Assembly: GCF_004745865.1 (NCBI RefSeq)
Contig: NZ_SRKZ01000001.1
Location: forward strand, 868,001 to 932,000
Length of the DNA: 64,000 bases
Reading direction: 5' to 3'
DNA from: Hymenobacter wooponensis
Lineage (GTDB): Bacteria > Bacteroidota > Bacteroidia > Cytophagales > Hymenobacteraceae
Notes under the pieces: model-generated
Told to the model about the DNA's origin: nothing
Database searches by the model: none
What the model saw: the letters and a program-made list of their open reading frames with translations, nothing else
Program-made: the position numbers and the translations under genes
Shown here: positions 27,790-36,838 of the stretch, piece by piece
Numbering within the stretch: position 1 is the first letter of the stretch
Layout: each line of letters begins with the position of its first letter

Positions 27790-27828
27790 AAAAAGCCCCT
27801 GCTCTCTTGTAGAAAGCAGGGGCTTTTT
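27790..27828 (-). terminator. Terminator between the two YtxH genes
   Basis: A perfect 14-bp stem AAAAAGCCCCTGCT/AGCAGGGGCTTTTT, with T-runs available on both strands, ends the minus-strand transcript of the upstream YtxH-CsbD gene. Confidence 0.88.
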
Positions 27829-27843
27829 AGTGGGCGGAGTGGC

Positions 27844-28281
27844 CTACAGGTCGTTCAGCAGTTTTACTACTTCAGCCTTGGCTTTGCCCAGCTTATTTTG
27901 CAGACGGCCTACGAGCTCATCGCCCTGGCCTTCGGTGTACTCGAGGTCTTCGTCGGTGAGCTGAGCATACTGCTGCTTCAGCTTGCCTTTCGACTCATTC
28001 CAGTCGCCTTTCAGCTTCAGTTTGCTGCCAGCGCCGGTCAGGCCAAGGTCTTCGAGTTTCTCGATGTAGCCCTTGAAGCGGGAGTCGAGGTCTTCGCCAT
28101 ATTTAGAAAGCTGCTCGCCGAGTTGGCCGCTGTATTTAGTAGCCGTAGCGCCGAGCTTTTCACGAGTGGCTTTGCCTTTGTCGGGAGCCATCAACAGACC
28201 AGCAATGATACCGGCACCGGCACCAGCTAGAGCAGCGAGGAGGATCTTACCCGAGTTGTCTTCTTCTTCGTGATACGACAT
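27844..28281 (-). CDS. YtxH-CsbD fusion protein
   Basis: A 145-residue protein joining two stress-protein modules. Residues about 10-35 are the YtxH helix (ILLAALAGAGAGIIAGLLMAPDKG). A helical linker follows. Residues about 88-145 match CsbD: LKGDWNESKGKLKQQYAQLT, DEDLEYTEGQGDELVGRLQ, and GKAKAEVVKLL. CsbD proteins are abundant general-stress proteins of unknown mechanism. The fusion would tether a CsbD module to the membrane. It has its own terminator. Confidence 0.85.
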   Translation of the reverse strand: MSYHEEEDNSGKILLAALAGAGAGIIAGLLMAPDKGKATREKLGATATKYSGQLGEQLSKYGEDLDSRFKGYIEKLEDLGLTGAGSKLKLKGDWNESKGKLKQQYAQLTDEDLEYTEGQGDELVGRLQNKLGKAKAEVVKLLNDL

Positions 28282-28544
28282 AATAGTGGAGAGAGAAAGG
28301 GAGTGAAAAATTAGGGTTCAAGAGCTATGACCTACGGCGTATTTTGGGCGAAAGCAGCGTGCTTTTTTCCGGATAGTGTAGGTACCAATGTTCGAACTAT
28401 ACGAAGCTCTTCAGCTCAGGTTATGCTGACAAGGTAAAAATAGTTAACACAAAATATATGCAGTACCTGCCAGCCTACGGCTCAGGTTAGCGTATTGGGA
28501 GCTGATTTATTGATTTCTTGCCAGCTCAAACATATTCGTTCGCC

Positions 28545-28781
28545 ATGAAAAGCCTTATAACGGTTCTTGCCTTACTGCCCTTGCTAGCTACCTGCCAGCG
28601 CCCCACTGCGGTAGCAACTCAAAAACCCTGCATCGACCCCAGTAAAATCAACGCAGATGCCATGTGCACTATGCAGTACGACCCCGTGTGCGGCTGCGAT
28701 GGAAAAACCTATGGCAACGCGTGCACCGCAACCAATGCCGGCGTAACGAGCTTCACGAAGGGCCCGTGCGCCAATAAGTAA
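28545..28781 (+). CDS. Kazal-type serine protease inhibitor lipoprotein
   Basis: A 78-residue secreted protein. A signal sequence ends in a lipobox-like LLATC, then a Kazal domain carries CTMQYDPVCGCDGKTYGNAC and a final Cys, giving the family's Cys spacing. It probably inhibits serine proteases at the cell surface. A TTG start at 28518 adds nine residues and is less likely. Confidence 0.85.
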   Translation: MKSLITVLALLPLLATCQRPTAVATQKPCIDPSKINADAMCTMQYDPVCGCDGKTYGNACTATNAGVTSFTKGPCANK

Positions 28782-28824
28782 GTCTCACTACCTTCTGCCA
28801 CCCATTCTTTTTGCAACATCCCAT

Positions 28825-29196
28825 ATGTCTGAGAAACGCTATTTCCGCCAGCAGAACCCTTTTATTGTTCCTACCACTGATGGTAAGCTCATTGAAGAGC
28901 ACATTGGGCACGCCAGCACCGGCACCGGCCAGTACAGCGTGGCCCATATGGTAGCGCCCCCGCACTGGAGTGAGCCCCACCAAACTCCGGAGTTTGACGA
29001 GGTAACGATAGTAGTGCGGGGCCGCAAACGGTTTGAAGTGGACGGCGACGTAATTGAGCTGGGCGCCGGCGAGTCGTTGCTGATAAAGGCGGGTGCGCGG
29101 GTGCGCTACTCCAATCCCTTTGAGGCGGAGTGTGAGTACTGGTCGATTTGCGTGCCGGCCTTCAGCCCCGCCACGGTGAACCGGGAAGAGGAATAA
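28825..29196 (+). CDS. Single-domain cupin protein
   Basis: A 123-residue cupin. Motif 1 is HWSEPHQTPEFDEVTIVVRGR and motif 2 lies around GAGESLLIKAGARVRYSNP. A metal-bound enzyme or sensor is possible; the reaction is unknown. It is followed 87 bp later by the dienelactone hydrolase gene on the same strand. Confidence 0.82.
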   Translation: MSEKRYFRQQNPFIVPTTDGKLIEEHIGHASTGTGQYSVAHMVAPPHWSEPHQTPEFDEVTIVVRGRKRFEVDGDVIELGAGESLLIKAGARVRYSNPFEAECEYWSICVPAFSPATVNREEE

Positions 29197-29283
29197 TTCT
29201 TCCTGGGTAGTAGATGGCCTAGGTGCCGACCTATTACCGGGTATTGCCTACCTTCCCCCCATCTCCCGCCTTTCTACTGCTCT

Positions 29284-30144
29284 ATGGATCAGCGCATCAT
29301 TAACCTATTCGATGAGTACACGCACGCCCCGTTAACCCGCAAGGAGTTTATGGAGCGCCTAGTAAAATTAGCCGGCGGCACCGCCCTGGCAACGGCCGCC
29401 CTGGTAGTGCTGGAGCCCGGCTACGCCAAGGCCGCCACCATCTCCGCCGACGATGACAACCTCGTAACGGAGGAAGTAACCTGGCCCGGCGACGCTGGTG
29501 TAACGATGAAAGGCTACTTGGTACATCCCAAGGGCAATAAGAAGCGGGGGACGGTGGTGGTGATTCATGAGAACCGAGGCCTTACGCCGCACATTAAGGA
29601 CATTACGCGGCGCGTAGCCAAAGCGGGCTACGTGGCCTTGGGCGTTGATGCGCTATCGGTGTTTGGTGGCACTCCTGCTAACGAGGACGAAGGTCGCACG
29701 CTCATCGGCAAGCTCGACAAGCAGCAAAACCTAAACAACTACCTGGCCGCCCTGGCCTACCTGCGCACCCGGCCCGACTCCAACGGAAAAACGGGTTGCG
29801 TGGGCTTCTGCTGGGGTGGAGCCATGGCCAACAGCCTCGCCACTCACGATGCTAAGCTTAATGCGGCAGTGGCCTACTACGGCACCCAGCCTCCGGCAGA
29901 AGAGGTTCCCAACATTAAAGCGGCTCTTATGCTGCACTATGCAGGCCTGGATGAGCGCGTGAATGCGGGCCTGGCTACGTACGAAGCAGCTCTGAAAGCC
30001 GCCGGTGTGAAGTATGAGCAGTACGTGTATCCCAACGTAAACCACGCCTTCAACAACGACTCCTCCCCCGCCCGCTACAACGCCGAATCGGCCAAGCTAG
30101 CTTGGGACCGGACCTTGAAGCTCTTTAAATCAACGCTGAGCTAG
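29284..30144 (+). CDS. Dienelactone hydrolase-family protein, exported
   Basis: A 286-residue alpha/beta hydrolase. Catalytic triad positions are visible: the nucleophile Cys in GFCWGG near 178, Asp in GLDERVN near 222, and His in NHAFNND near 257. Before the domain lies a hydrophobic segment (LAGGTALATAALVVL, about 30-45) preceded by LTRKEF, as in Tat-type or signal-anchored members common in Bacteroidota. It is four bases from the downstream lipoprotein gene, so they are probably co-transcribed. Confidence 0.9.
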   Translation: MDQRIINLFDEYTHAPLTRKEFMERLVKLAGGTALATAALVVLEPGYAKAATISADDDNLVTEEVTWPGDAGVTMKGYLVHPKGNKKRGTVVVIHENRGLTPHIKDITRRVAKAGYVALGVDALSVFGGTPANEDEGRTLIGKLDKQQNLNNYLAALAYLRTRPDSNGKTGCVGFCWGGAMANSLATHDAKLNAAVAYYGTQPPAEEVPNIKAALMLHYAGLDERVNAGLATYEAALKAAGVKYEQYVYPNVNHAFNNDSSPARYNAESAKLAWDRTLKLFKSTLS

Positions 30145-30148
30145 CCCT

Positions 30149-30802
30149 ATGTCCCAGTTCTCTCATAAAATCACCACTAGCTTCATCGCTTTCGCACTTG
30201 GTGGCCTAGCGTTAACTGCGTGTCAGGAATCTGGCTCACGGCAGGATACGGCCACCGCACGAAGAGCTGAAGCCCGTAGGCAAGCCGCTGATACCTCAGA
30301 AGTAGAGCCCGAAGTGGCCTACTCCCCTTCCCCCAATGAGTTCATAGAGTGGAAAACCGCTACTATCAACGGAACTCAGCCGCTAGTAGGCAAAACGGCT
30401 GCGCTGTACCGCTTGCTAGGCCAGCCCGATAGCATCGTCAGCCCTAATATGGACGACATTTGCGTTTCCTTCTACGATAAGGAGTTCAAGTACGCCTACT
30501 TCAAGAATAGCCTACTGGAAGTGTACGGCGACACGGCAGTAATCGGGACTCTGGATTTTCGCCATAACCCCAAGCTCTCGCTGCACACGCCAACCATGCG
30601 CCTAGGCCAGGCTACCACGCTGGAAGATCTAGCCAAGGAATTTCCACAAGCGGTAAAAGACCAGCACACCATCAACGTGCAGGATCTGGGCGAGCTCACT
30701 GCGGTAGAACTACCTACCGGAAAAACAGCCAGTGATGATGGCTGGATACTCTTTTTCGACAAGGGCAAATTGGTACGCATAGACTACTGGATGCCCTGCT
30801 AG
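30149..30802 (+). CDS. Lipoprotein of unknown function
   Basis: A 217-residue protein with a type II signal sequence (lipobox ALTAC, Cys about residue 25) and an Arg/Ala/Glu-rich linker. The mature domain contains LVGKTAALYRLLGQPDSI and a terminal LVRIDYWMPC. No family recognised. It starts 4 bp after the hydrolase gene, and its TAG stop is inside a CTAGGCC motif. Confidence 0.75.
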   Translation: MSQFSHKITTSFIAFALGGLALTACQESGSRQDTATARRAEARRQAADTSEVEPEVAYSPSPNEFIEWKTATINGTQPLVGKTAALYRLLGQPDSIVSPNMDDICVSFYDKEFKYAYFKNSLLEVYGDTAVIGTLDFRHNPKLSLHTPTMRLGQATTLEDLAKEFPQAVKDQHTINVQDLGELTAVELPTGKTASDDGWILFFDKGKLVRIDYWMPC

Positions 30803-30813
30803 GCCAGTGAAGT

Positions 30814-30892
30814 TCTAGGCCAGAAGCCCCTAAAAAAGAACCCCGTCAGGCAGTACCTGACGGGGTTCTTTTTTAGGGGCTTCTGGCCTAGA
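30814..30892. terminator. Exceptionally long bidirectional terminator, 37-bp perfect inverted repeat
   Basis: Arms 30814-30850 and 30856-30892 are perfect inverted copies around a 5-nt loop. The core has a GC stem plus an internal AAAAAAG/CTTTTTT run. The outer ends are TCTAGGCCAG/CTGGCCTAGA. The TAG stop of the convergent M28 peptidase gene lies inside the right arm. An intrinsic terminator normally needs only 8-15 bp. Confidence 0.92.
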
Positions 30893-32456
30893 GGCGCTGT
30901 GCTTCTGGCTTGGCGGCAGGCAGCGGCTTGCGGGGCAGCTTCTGGTCGCGCATGGCGGCTTGGTATACGAAGGAGGCTACCAGCACCGAGGCCTGCTTCA
31001 GGTCGTCGGCGGGCAGGCGCTCGTAGGTGTCCATGTTGGTGTGGTGGGTGCGGGTACCATAATCCAGGGGGTCTTGAATGAACTGGAAGCCCGGCAGGCC
31101 TACGGCATCAAAGGAGAGGTGGTCGGTGCCGCCGGTGTTGCGCGGCGACACGGTAGTAGCTCCTAGATCACCGAAAGGCTGCAGCCACTGCTGGAAGATG
31201 GGCATTACGGCCTCGTTGCCCTGGGCGTAAATTCCCCGGATTTTACCCGCGCCGTTGTCGAGGTTAAAGTAAGCGGCCAGCTTCTCGTGCTCGGGCAGCA
31301 GCTTCATGGTAGCGGGGTCGGCGAAGTGGTTTTTCACGTAGTTGCGCGAGCCAAACAAGCCCTGCTCCTCCTCGCCCCATAGAGCAATCCGGATGGTGCG
31401 GCGCGGCTGCACGCCGGTAGCCTTGATGATGCGTACGGCTTCCATCATGATGGCGCAGCCGGCGGCGTTATCGGTGGCGCCAGTAGCAGCGTGCCAGGAG
31501 TCAAGGTGACCACCCAGCATTACCACTTCGCTTTTCAGCTTTTTGTCGGTGCCCGGAATCTCGGCTACCACGTTGTAGCCTTTCAGATCCTGGGTCTGGA
31601 AGCGGGTGCGGGTTTCCAGCTCAATCTCCACCGGAATGCCGGCTTCGGAGAGGCGAATGAGCCGCAGCTGATCTTCGGGAGCCATTTCTAACTCCGGCAG
31701 TACGGGCTTGGCATCGGCAGCATAGGGCGCCCCGTTGGAGGTAAAGAATGTGCCATCGGAGCCGCCGCGGGTGCTCAGTACAGCAGCAGCACCTTCGGCC
31801 TGTAGCATCTCCGTGAGCTTGGTGCGCAGGGCAGCACGGGCCCGGAACGTAGCCATGCGGTCGGCGTCGGAGGTAGGATTAGCAGCCGGAGCGGCTGGCT
31901 TTTCCGTCATTTTTTGCAGTTCCTCGGTGGTGTAGCGCTTGGCGTCGGGCTCGAAGGAAGGTTTGGGCGGATTAGGCACCTCTAGCAGGGCAATTTTGTC
32001 GCGCAGCTGGCCTTTGTACTTATCTAAATCGGCTTCCGTGGCTGCTTTCACCACAATCACCTGCTTTTTCAGGGTACCGTTGGTGCTGGGCGTCCAGGCT
32101 TTGGGGGCCCCTATCAGGGTGTGGTAGTAGGGCGCCGTCATGGCTACATACGACTTCTCAATGTCCCAGCCGCGGCCGAAAGTGCCCCAGGGCTCCACAT
32201 TGGCTTTTACCAGGCCCCAGCTGGTGAGCTGCTTTTTCGTCCACTCATTGGCACGCTGCAACCCCTCGGAGTTAGCGAGGCGTGGGCCACACACATCCGT
32301 GAGGTAGAAGGCCGTTTCCATCACCTTAGAGCGGTTGAGGCCTTCGTCTTTGATTTTTGCCAGAGCAGCTTGGTCGAGCTTTTCAGTTTGCTGGGCTAGC
32401 GCAGGAGTGGCAACGGCGAGGCTGCCGGCCAAGGTGAGTAAGGTTAGTTTATTCAT
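30888..32456 (-). CDS. M28-family zinc peptidase, secreted
   Basis: A secreted aminopeptidase or carboxypeptidase-Q-like enzyme of 522 residues. The signal peptide ends in ATPALAQQ. A protease-associated insert spans about 110-275. The catalytic domain contains GGHLDSWHAATGATDNAAG (first metal His and Asp), EEEQGLFGSR (catalytic Glu pair) and GGTDHLSFDAVGLPGFQFIQDP (last metal His). It is convergent with the lipoprotein gene. Confidence 0.92.
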   Translation of the reverse strand: MNKLTLLTLAGSLAVATPALAQQTEKLDQAALAKIKDEGLNRSKVMETAFYLTDVCGPRLANSEGLQRANEWTKKQLTSWGLVKANVEPWGTFGRGWDIEKSYVAMTAPYYHTLIGAPKAWTPSTNGTLKKQVIVVKAATEADLDKYKGQLRDKIALLEVPNPPKPSFEPDAKRYTTEELQKMTEKPAAPAANPTSDADRMATFRARAALRTKLTEMLQAEGAAAVLSTRGGSDGTFFTSNGAPYAADAKPVLPELEMAPEDQLRLIRLSEAGIPVEIELETRTRFQTQDLKGYNVVAEIPGTDKKLKSEVVMLGGHLDSWHAATGATDNAAGCAIMMEAVRIIKATGVQPRRTIRIALWGEEEQGLFGSRNYVKNHFADPATMKLLPEHEKLAAYFNLDNGAGKIRGIYAQGNEAVMPIFQQWLQPFGDLGATTVSPRNTGGTDHLSFDAVGLPGFQFIQDPLDYGTRTHHTNMDTYERLPADDLKQASVLVASFVYQAAMRDQKLPRKPLPAAKPEAQRL

Positions 32457-32767
32457 TGAGATTTATGGAGGAAAGAAAGAAGCTTCGGTACCTAAAGTAA
32501 CCAGAATTGCGCGAGCGTTGCGCCAGATCAAACAACTAAACTCCCTAGCACCTTAATCATAGAGATGCGGCCAAATCCCCGCCGTTGCCATGCACTTGGT
32601 AGCAGCTTGAACTAGGCCACTGAGGGGAAGCAATCCTTCTTAAGCTAAACCTACAGTAGCGTATTACAGTAACATTAATTCGATGCCTTAATATTGTTGA
32701 GTTTTTGTCTGAAAAGCCACTTGGCTTTCTGAGCGGTTGCCTTACTTCCTGCTGATATCACCTGCTC
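32457..32767. other. 311-bp intergenic gap with no gene seen
   Basis: Divergent promoter space between the M28 peptidase and the PAS kinase. One CTAGGCC motif lies at about 32612. No full TAnnTTTG box, RNA gene or hairpin was found. Confidence 0.6.
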
Positions 32768-35700
32768 ATGAATTCTGCTGCTTTCGGGTCTGATCTGTCA
32801 GCACTACTTCCCATCTTCAAGGCGCTGCCCGAGGCTTACGTGCTCCTCTCACCTGACTTTGTGGTGGAGGCCGTCAGCGACGCCTATCTGGCCACAATGC
32901 TCACCACGCAGGAGGCTCTCCTAGGCCAGTCTTTGCTTACCATTTTTCCGGCTAGCCTGGCCCCAGCCACGCCAAACCTCCAAGCCTCACTGGCGCAGGT
33001 ACTGGCTACCGGCCAGCCGCATGAGCTCCCGCCTCAGCCCTACAAGGTACCCAATACGCAGCAGCCCGGCCACTTTGTAAACCGCTTCTGGCGCCTGCGC
33101 AATACGCCCGTGTTGGATGACGACGGCCAGGTAAGCCACCTACTGCATCAGATAATTGCGCTTCCAGACCTAGCGGCAGAGCAAGCTCAAGCGGCAGAGC
33201 CTGGCAGTGACGCACCTGTTCCCGCGCTTCGCACACCACATGAGGAGCTAGAAGCGCGCGTACAAGAGCGCACCCAAGCTTGGCAGCAAGTGCAGGCCCA
33301 GACCGAGCGTGAACAGGCTAGCCTGAAGAACTTGTTTATGATGGCTCCTGCTGCCATCTGCATCTTGGCGGGGCCACACTTGGTGTTTGAGCTGGTAAAC
33401 CCTGGCTATCAAGAGCTGTTCCCCGACCACGATCTACTGGGCAAACCCTTTCTGCAGGCCTACCCTGAAATTGCCAACCACGAGACCTACCGGACGCTGA
33501 GGCTGGTGTACGACACGGGTATTACCCATAGAGAATTAGGCATTCTGGTTCCCATTGCTCGCCCAACTGATGGTCAGCTGGAGAACCGGTATTTCAACTA
33601 CATTCAGCAGCCTCGCTACGACGGAACCGGCCACATTGACGGCGTGCTGGTGTTTGCCTTTGAGGTAACCGAGCAGGTAGTGGCCCGCGAAGAGAGCGAA
33701 GCAATAACCCGGCAGTTGCAGCTCCTGACCAACTCGTTGCCCGTGCTTATCAGCTACGTTGACAGAGAGCATCGCTACCAGTTTGCCAACCAGGCCTACG
33801 AAACGTGGTTTCGCCTGCCAGCTGCTGAGTTAGTGAATCGGCCGGTGCGGGAAATTTTGGGTGATGAGGCCTACGAGCGGGCCAAAGGCTATATGGAGCG
33901 GGCGCTGGCGGGCGAGCGGCTCGACTTTGACGTGACCATGCCCTACCGGCACGACTTCATTCGCCACATACGCACTAGCTACGTTCCCGACGTTCGCGAT
34001 GGGGTGGTAGCCGGCTTTTACAGCTTGGTGGCTGATGTAACTGAGCAGGTGCAGGCCCGCGAACAAGTGCAGGCCCTCAATGAAGAACTAGCGGCCATTA
34101 ACGAGGAAATGGCCGCTACCAACGAGGAGCTGCAAGCCTCTAATGAGGAGTTGCTGGCAAACCATGCTGAGTTAGCACGCAGCCAGAATGCCCTCTTGGA
34201 AGAGGCCCAGCGCCGGGTGCAGGAGCGGGAAACCTTCTATCAGGTATTTGAGCAAACGCCAGCCAGCATTGCTCTGATGCGGGGCCCTGCCCACCGCTTT
34301 GAGTACGTAAATGCGGCCTACCAGCAGTTATTCCCGGGTAGGCAACTGGTGGGCCGGTCATTAGCGGAAGCTTTGCCTGAAACGGTTACCCAGGGCTTTT
34401 CGGCTCTCCTGGATACTGTATACCGAACCGGCGAAACCTTTTTTGGCACGGAGCTGCTGCTGAGCATAGAGCAACCAGGGGGGCTCCCGGCCAAGGATGT
34501 GTACTTCACCTTTACCTACCAGGCCTACCGCGAGCGGGAGCAGATTGTGGGTATCTCCATCTTTGCCTACGATGCAACGGAGCAGGTGCTGGCCCGGCTG
34601 GCCCGGGAGGCGCAGCAGCGCCAGCTTCACGACCTGTTTATGCAGGCGCCCACTCCTATTGCCATTCTAACCGGCCCAGACATGGTATTCCAGCTCGTTA
34701 ATCCGGCGTACCAGTCGATCTTTCCGGGCCGCGAGCTGCTAGGTCGCCCGGTGCTGCAGGCGCTTGCGGAACTGGCCAGCTCACCCATTCCCGACGTACT
34801 ACAGCAGGTGTATACCACGCGGGAAACCTACGTGGCAGAGGCCATGCCTCTCATGTTGGCTCGCCAAGAAGGTGGCCTACTAGAAGAGCTCTACTTCACC
34901 TTTACGTACCAGGCTCGCCGAAACGAACATGGCGTTGCGGACGGCGTCATGGTCTTCGCCCACGAAGTAACCGATCAGGTGCTGGCCCGGCGCGTAGTAG
35001 AAGAGCGCGAGCAGTCGTTCCGGCAAATTGCCGACAGCGTGCCGGCCATGCTGTGGGTAAATAATCCGGAGGGGCAGTGTGTGTACCTCAACCAGCAATG
35101 GTATTCTTACACCGGGCAAACGGAGGCAGAAGCACTAGGCGTGGGCTGGCTGAATGCCGTGCACCCCGATGAGGCCGGTATTGCCAGCGCTTCTTTTTTA
35201 GACGCCAACGCCCGGCATATCCCCTTCCACTGCTTTTACCGGTTGCGCCGCCATGATGGTACCTACCGCTGGGTAAGCGACTCCGGCACTCCCCGCTTTG
35301 ATAACGCAGGCGAGTTTGAGGGCTTTGTGGGTACGGTGATTGATGTGCACGAGCAGCGGCTGGCGGAGCTAGCCCTGCAGCGCCTCACCAAGAAGCTGCG
35401 CATCTCCCGCGACGAAGCCCAAGCCCTGAACACCAACCTGCGCGCCTCCAACGAACAACTCATCCGCACCAACGTCGACCTCGATAACTTCATCTACACG
35501 GCCTCCCACGACCTAAAAGCCCCCATCACCAATATAGAAGGCCTGTTGCACACACTGCAGAGTGAGCTGCCCCCGCCAAGCCAGTTGGGAGAGGTAGCTT
35601 ACATCTTGGAGCTGATGCAGGACTCCGTGGACCGCTTCACCCGCACTATTGAGCACCTGACCGACGTTAGTAAGCTGCAGAAAGAGCATGATCAGCCGGC

Positions 35701-36145
35701 TATTCAGGTGCCGTTGGCGCAGGTGATTGAAGAAGTCCGCCTAGATTTGGCACCGCTGCTGCAGGAAGTTCATGGGCACCTGCATGTGACAGTTGAGGAA
35801 ATCCCGACGGTGATGTTTCCGGAAAAAAACCTGCGCTCAGTTGTGTACAATCTGCTCAGCAATGCCTTCAAATACCACCACCCTGAGCGGGCCCCGCAGG
35901 TGTACGTCAGAGGGCGTGCCGAGCCTGATTATCTGGTGCTGGAGGTACAGGACAACGGCCTCGGGGTTGACCTTACGCGGGAGCGGCAGCTGTTTGCCAT
36001 GTTCCAGCGCCTGCACACCCACGTGGAGGGCTCGGGCGTAGGCCTCTACATGGTAAAGCGCATGGTTGAAAACGCAGGTGGCCGAATTGAAGTACACAGT
36101 GAAGTAGGTCAAGGCACAACATTCACCGTGTACTTCAAGCGCTAG
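32768..36145 (+). CDS. Soluble multi-PAS sensor histidine kinase
   Basis: 1125 residues, with no signal peptide or transmembrane helix, so a cytoplasmic sensor. About six PAS-like domains run from residue 10 to 860, with a Glu-rich coiled coil near 435-490 (AAINEEMAATNEELQ). The second, fourth and fifth PAS domains share an LFM.AP...L.GP..VF.LVNP.YQ..FPG pattern, which points to internal duplication. The HisKA box is YTASHDLKAPITN with phospho-His at 914, and the HATPase has its N box near 1032 and DNGLGVD near 1062. A receiver gene follows after 33 bp. The signal is unknown. Confidence 0.92.
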   Translation: MNSAAFGSDLSALLPIFKALPEAYVLLSPDFVVEAVSDAYLATMLTTQEALLGQSLLTIFPASLAPATPNLQASLAQVLATGQPHELPPQPYKVPNTQQPGHFVNRFWRLRNTPVLDDDGQVSHLLHQIIALPDLAAEQAQAAEPGSDAPVPALRTPHEELEARVQERTQAWQQVQAQTEREQASLKNLFMMAPAAICILAGPHLVFELVNPGYQELFPDHDLLGKPFLQAYPEIANHETYRTLRLVYDTGITHRELGILVPIARPTDGQLENRYFNYIQQPRYDGTGHIDGVLVFAFEVTEQVVAREESEAITRQLQLLTNSLPVLISYVDREHRYQFANQAYETWFRLPAAELVNRPVREILGDEAYERAKGYMERALAGERLDFDVTMPYRHDFIRHIRTSYVPDVRDGVVAGFYSLVADVTEQVQAREQVQALNEELAAINEEMAATNEELQASNEELLANHAELARSQNALLEEAQRRVQERETFYQVFEQTPASIALMRGPAHRFEYVNAAYQQLFPGRQLVGRSLAEALPETVTQGFSALLDTVYRTGETFFGTELLLSIEQPGGLPAKDVYFTFTYQAYREREQIVGISIFAYDATEQVLARLAREAQQRQLHDLFMQAPTPIAILTGPDMVFQLVNPAYQSIFPGRELLGRPVLQALAELASSPIPDVLQQVYTTRETYVAEAMPLMLARQEGGLLEELYFTFTYQARRNEHGVADGVMVFAHEVTDQVLARRVVEEREQSFRQIADSVPAMLWVNNPEGQCVYLNQQWYSYTGQTEAEALGVGWLNAVHPDEAGIASASFLDANARHIPFHCFYRLRRHDGTYRWVSDSGTPRFDNAGEFEGFVGTVIDVHEQRLAELALQRLTKKLRISRDEAQALNTNLRASNEQLIRTNVDLDNFIYTASHDLKAPITNIEGLLHTLQSELPPPSQLGEVAYILELMQDSVDRFTRTIEHLTDVSKLQKEHDQPAIQVPLAQVIEEVRLDLAPLLQEVHGHLHVTVEEIPTVMFPEKNLRSVVYNLLSNAFKYHHPERAPQVYVRGRAEPDYLVLEVQDNGLGVDLTRERQLFAMFQRLHTHVEGSGVGLYMVKRMVENAGGRIEVHSEVGQGTTFTVYFKR

Positions 36146-36178
36146 CCCAGTCCTTCTTTTGCTCTTCCTAATTTCTCT

Positions 36179-36586
36179 ATGGTGCCTACCCTTCCCCGTA
36201 CTCTCCTCGTCGACGACGACCCGACCACGAACTTCCTCAACCGCAAGCTGCTGGAGAAAATGGGCTTTGCCGATCAGGTAATGGTTGCGCTAAATGGCCG
36301 TGATGCCCTGCAGATACTAGACAAACACTGTCAGGACAACAGCGAAACGTGCCCCTCACTCCTGTTTCTGGATGTGAACATGCCTCTGATGGATGGCTTT
36401 GAATTTCTGACGGCCTACCAGAAGTTGTCGTTAGCTGAGCGCAACGCCATTGTAATAGTTATGCTTACTACTTCTGTGCACCCACGCGACCTGCAGAGGC
36501 TGGAGCAATTGCCCGTGGCAGGGTTTCTGAGCAAGCCCCTAACTGAAGATAAGGTAAAGCAAGTACTAGCCGAAAACTTCAATTGA
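36179..36586 (+). CDS. Single-domain response regulator receiver
   Basis: A 135-residue receiver with no output domain. Acidic pocket DDD is at residues 12-14, the phospho-acceptor Asp65 lies in LFLDVNMP, the Thr lies in MLTTS near 97, and the Lys lies in LSKPL. It belongs to the Rcp1/CheY-like group that usually follows PAS histidine kinases. The 33-bp gap suggests co-transcription with the kinase. Confidence 0.93.
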   Translation: MVPTLPRTLLVDDDPTTNFLNRKLLEKMGFADQVMVALNGRDALQILDKHCQDNSETCPSLLFLDVNMPLMDGFEFLTAYQKLSLAERNAIVIVMLTTSVHPRDLQRLEQLPVAGFLSKPLTEDKVKQVLAENFN

Positions 36587-36632
36587 GCACTTTATAAGCC
36601 CCAACGGCCGAAGTGCCCGCCTATACTTACTG

Positions 36633-36703
36633 GTGGCCTAGCGCACCCCTGGCTGAGCCTTAAGCTGGCTACCGGGCTGCGCTAGGCCACTGGCGTTTTA
36701 TTA
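36633..36703 (+). terminator. Hairpin terminator built from an inverted CTAGGCC pair
   Basis: GTGGCCTAGCGCA (36633-36645) and TGCGCTAGGCCAC (36678-36690) are perfect 13-bp inverted arms, with a smaller inner hairpin, followed by GTTTTATTATTT. It lies 47 bp after the receiver gene. Confidence 0.7.
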
Positions 36704-36838
36704 TTTACGCATCAGTAGCTTCTTGTAGAAAGCTCTGCTGCGTGCTTTATACTCTAAAACTTTCCGCATCTTCAGGGCGCTGGGCAAGTTGCTTGCCTGC
36801 GCCGTTCTGTTCGTTTTATCACGCTTTACCTATCCCTT

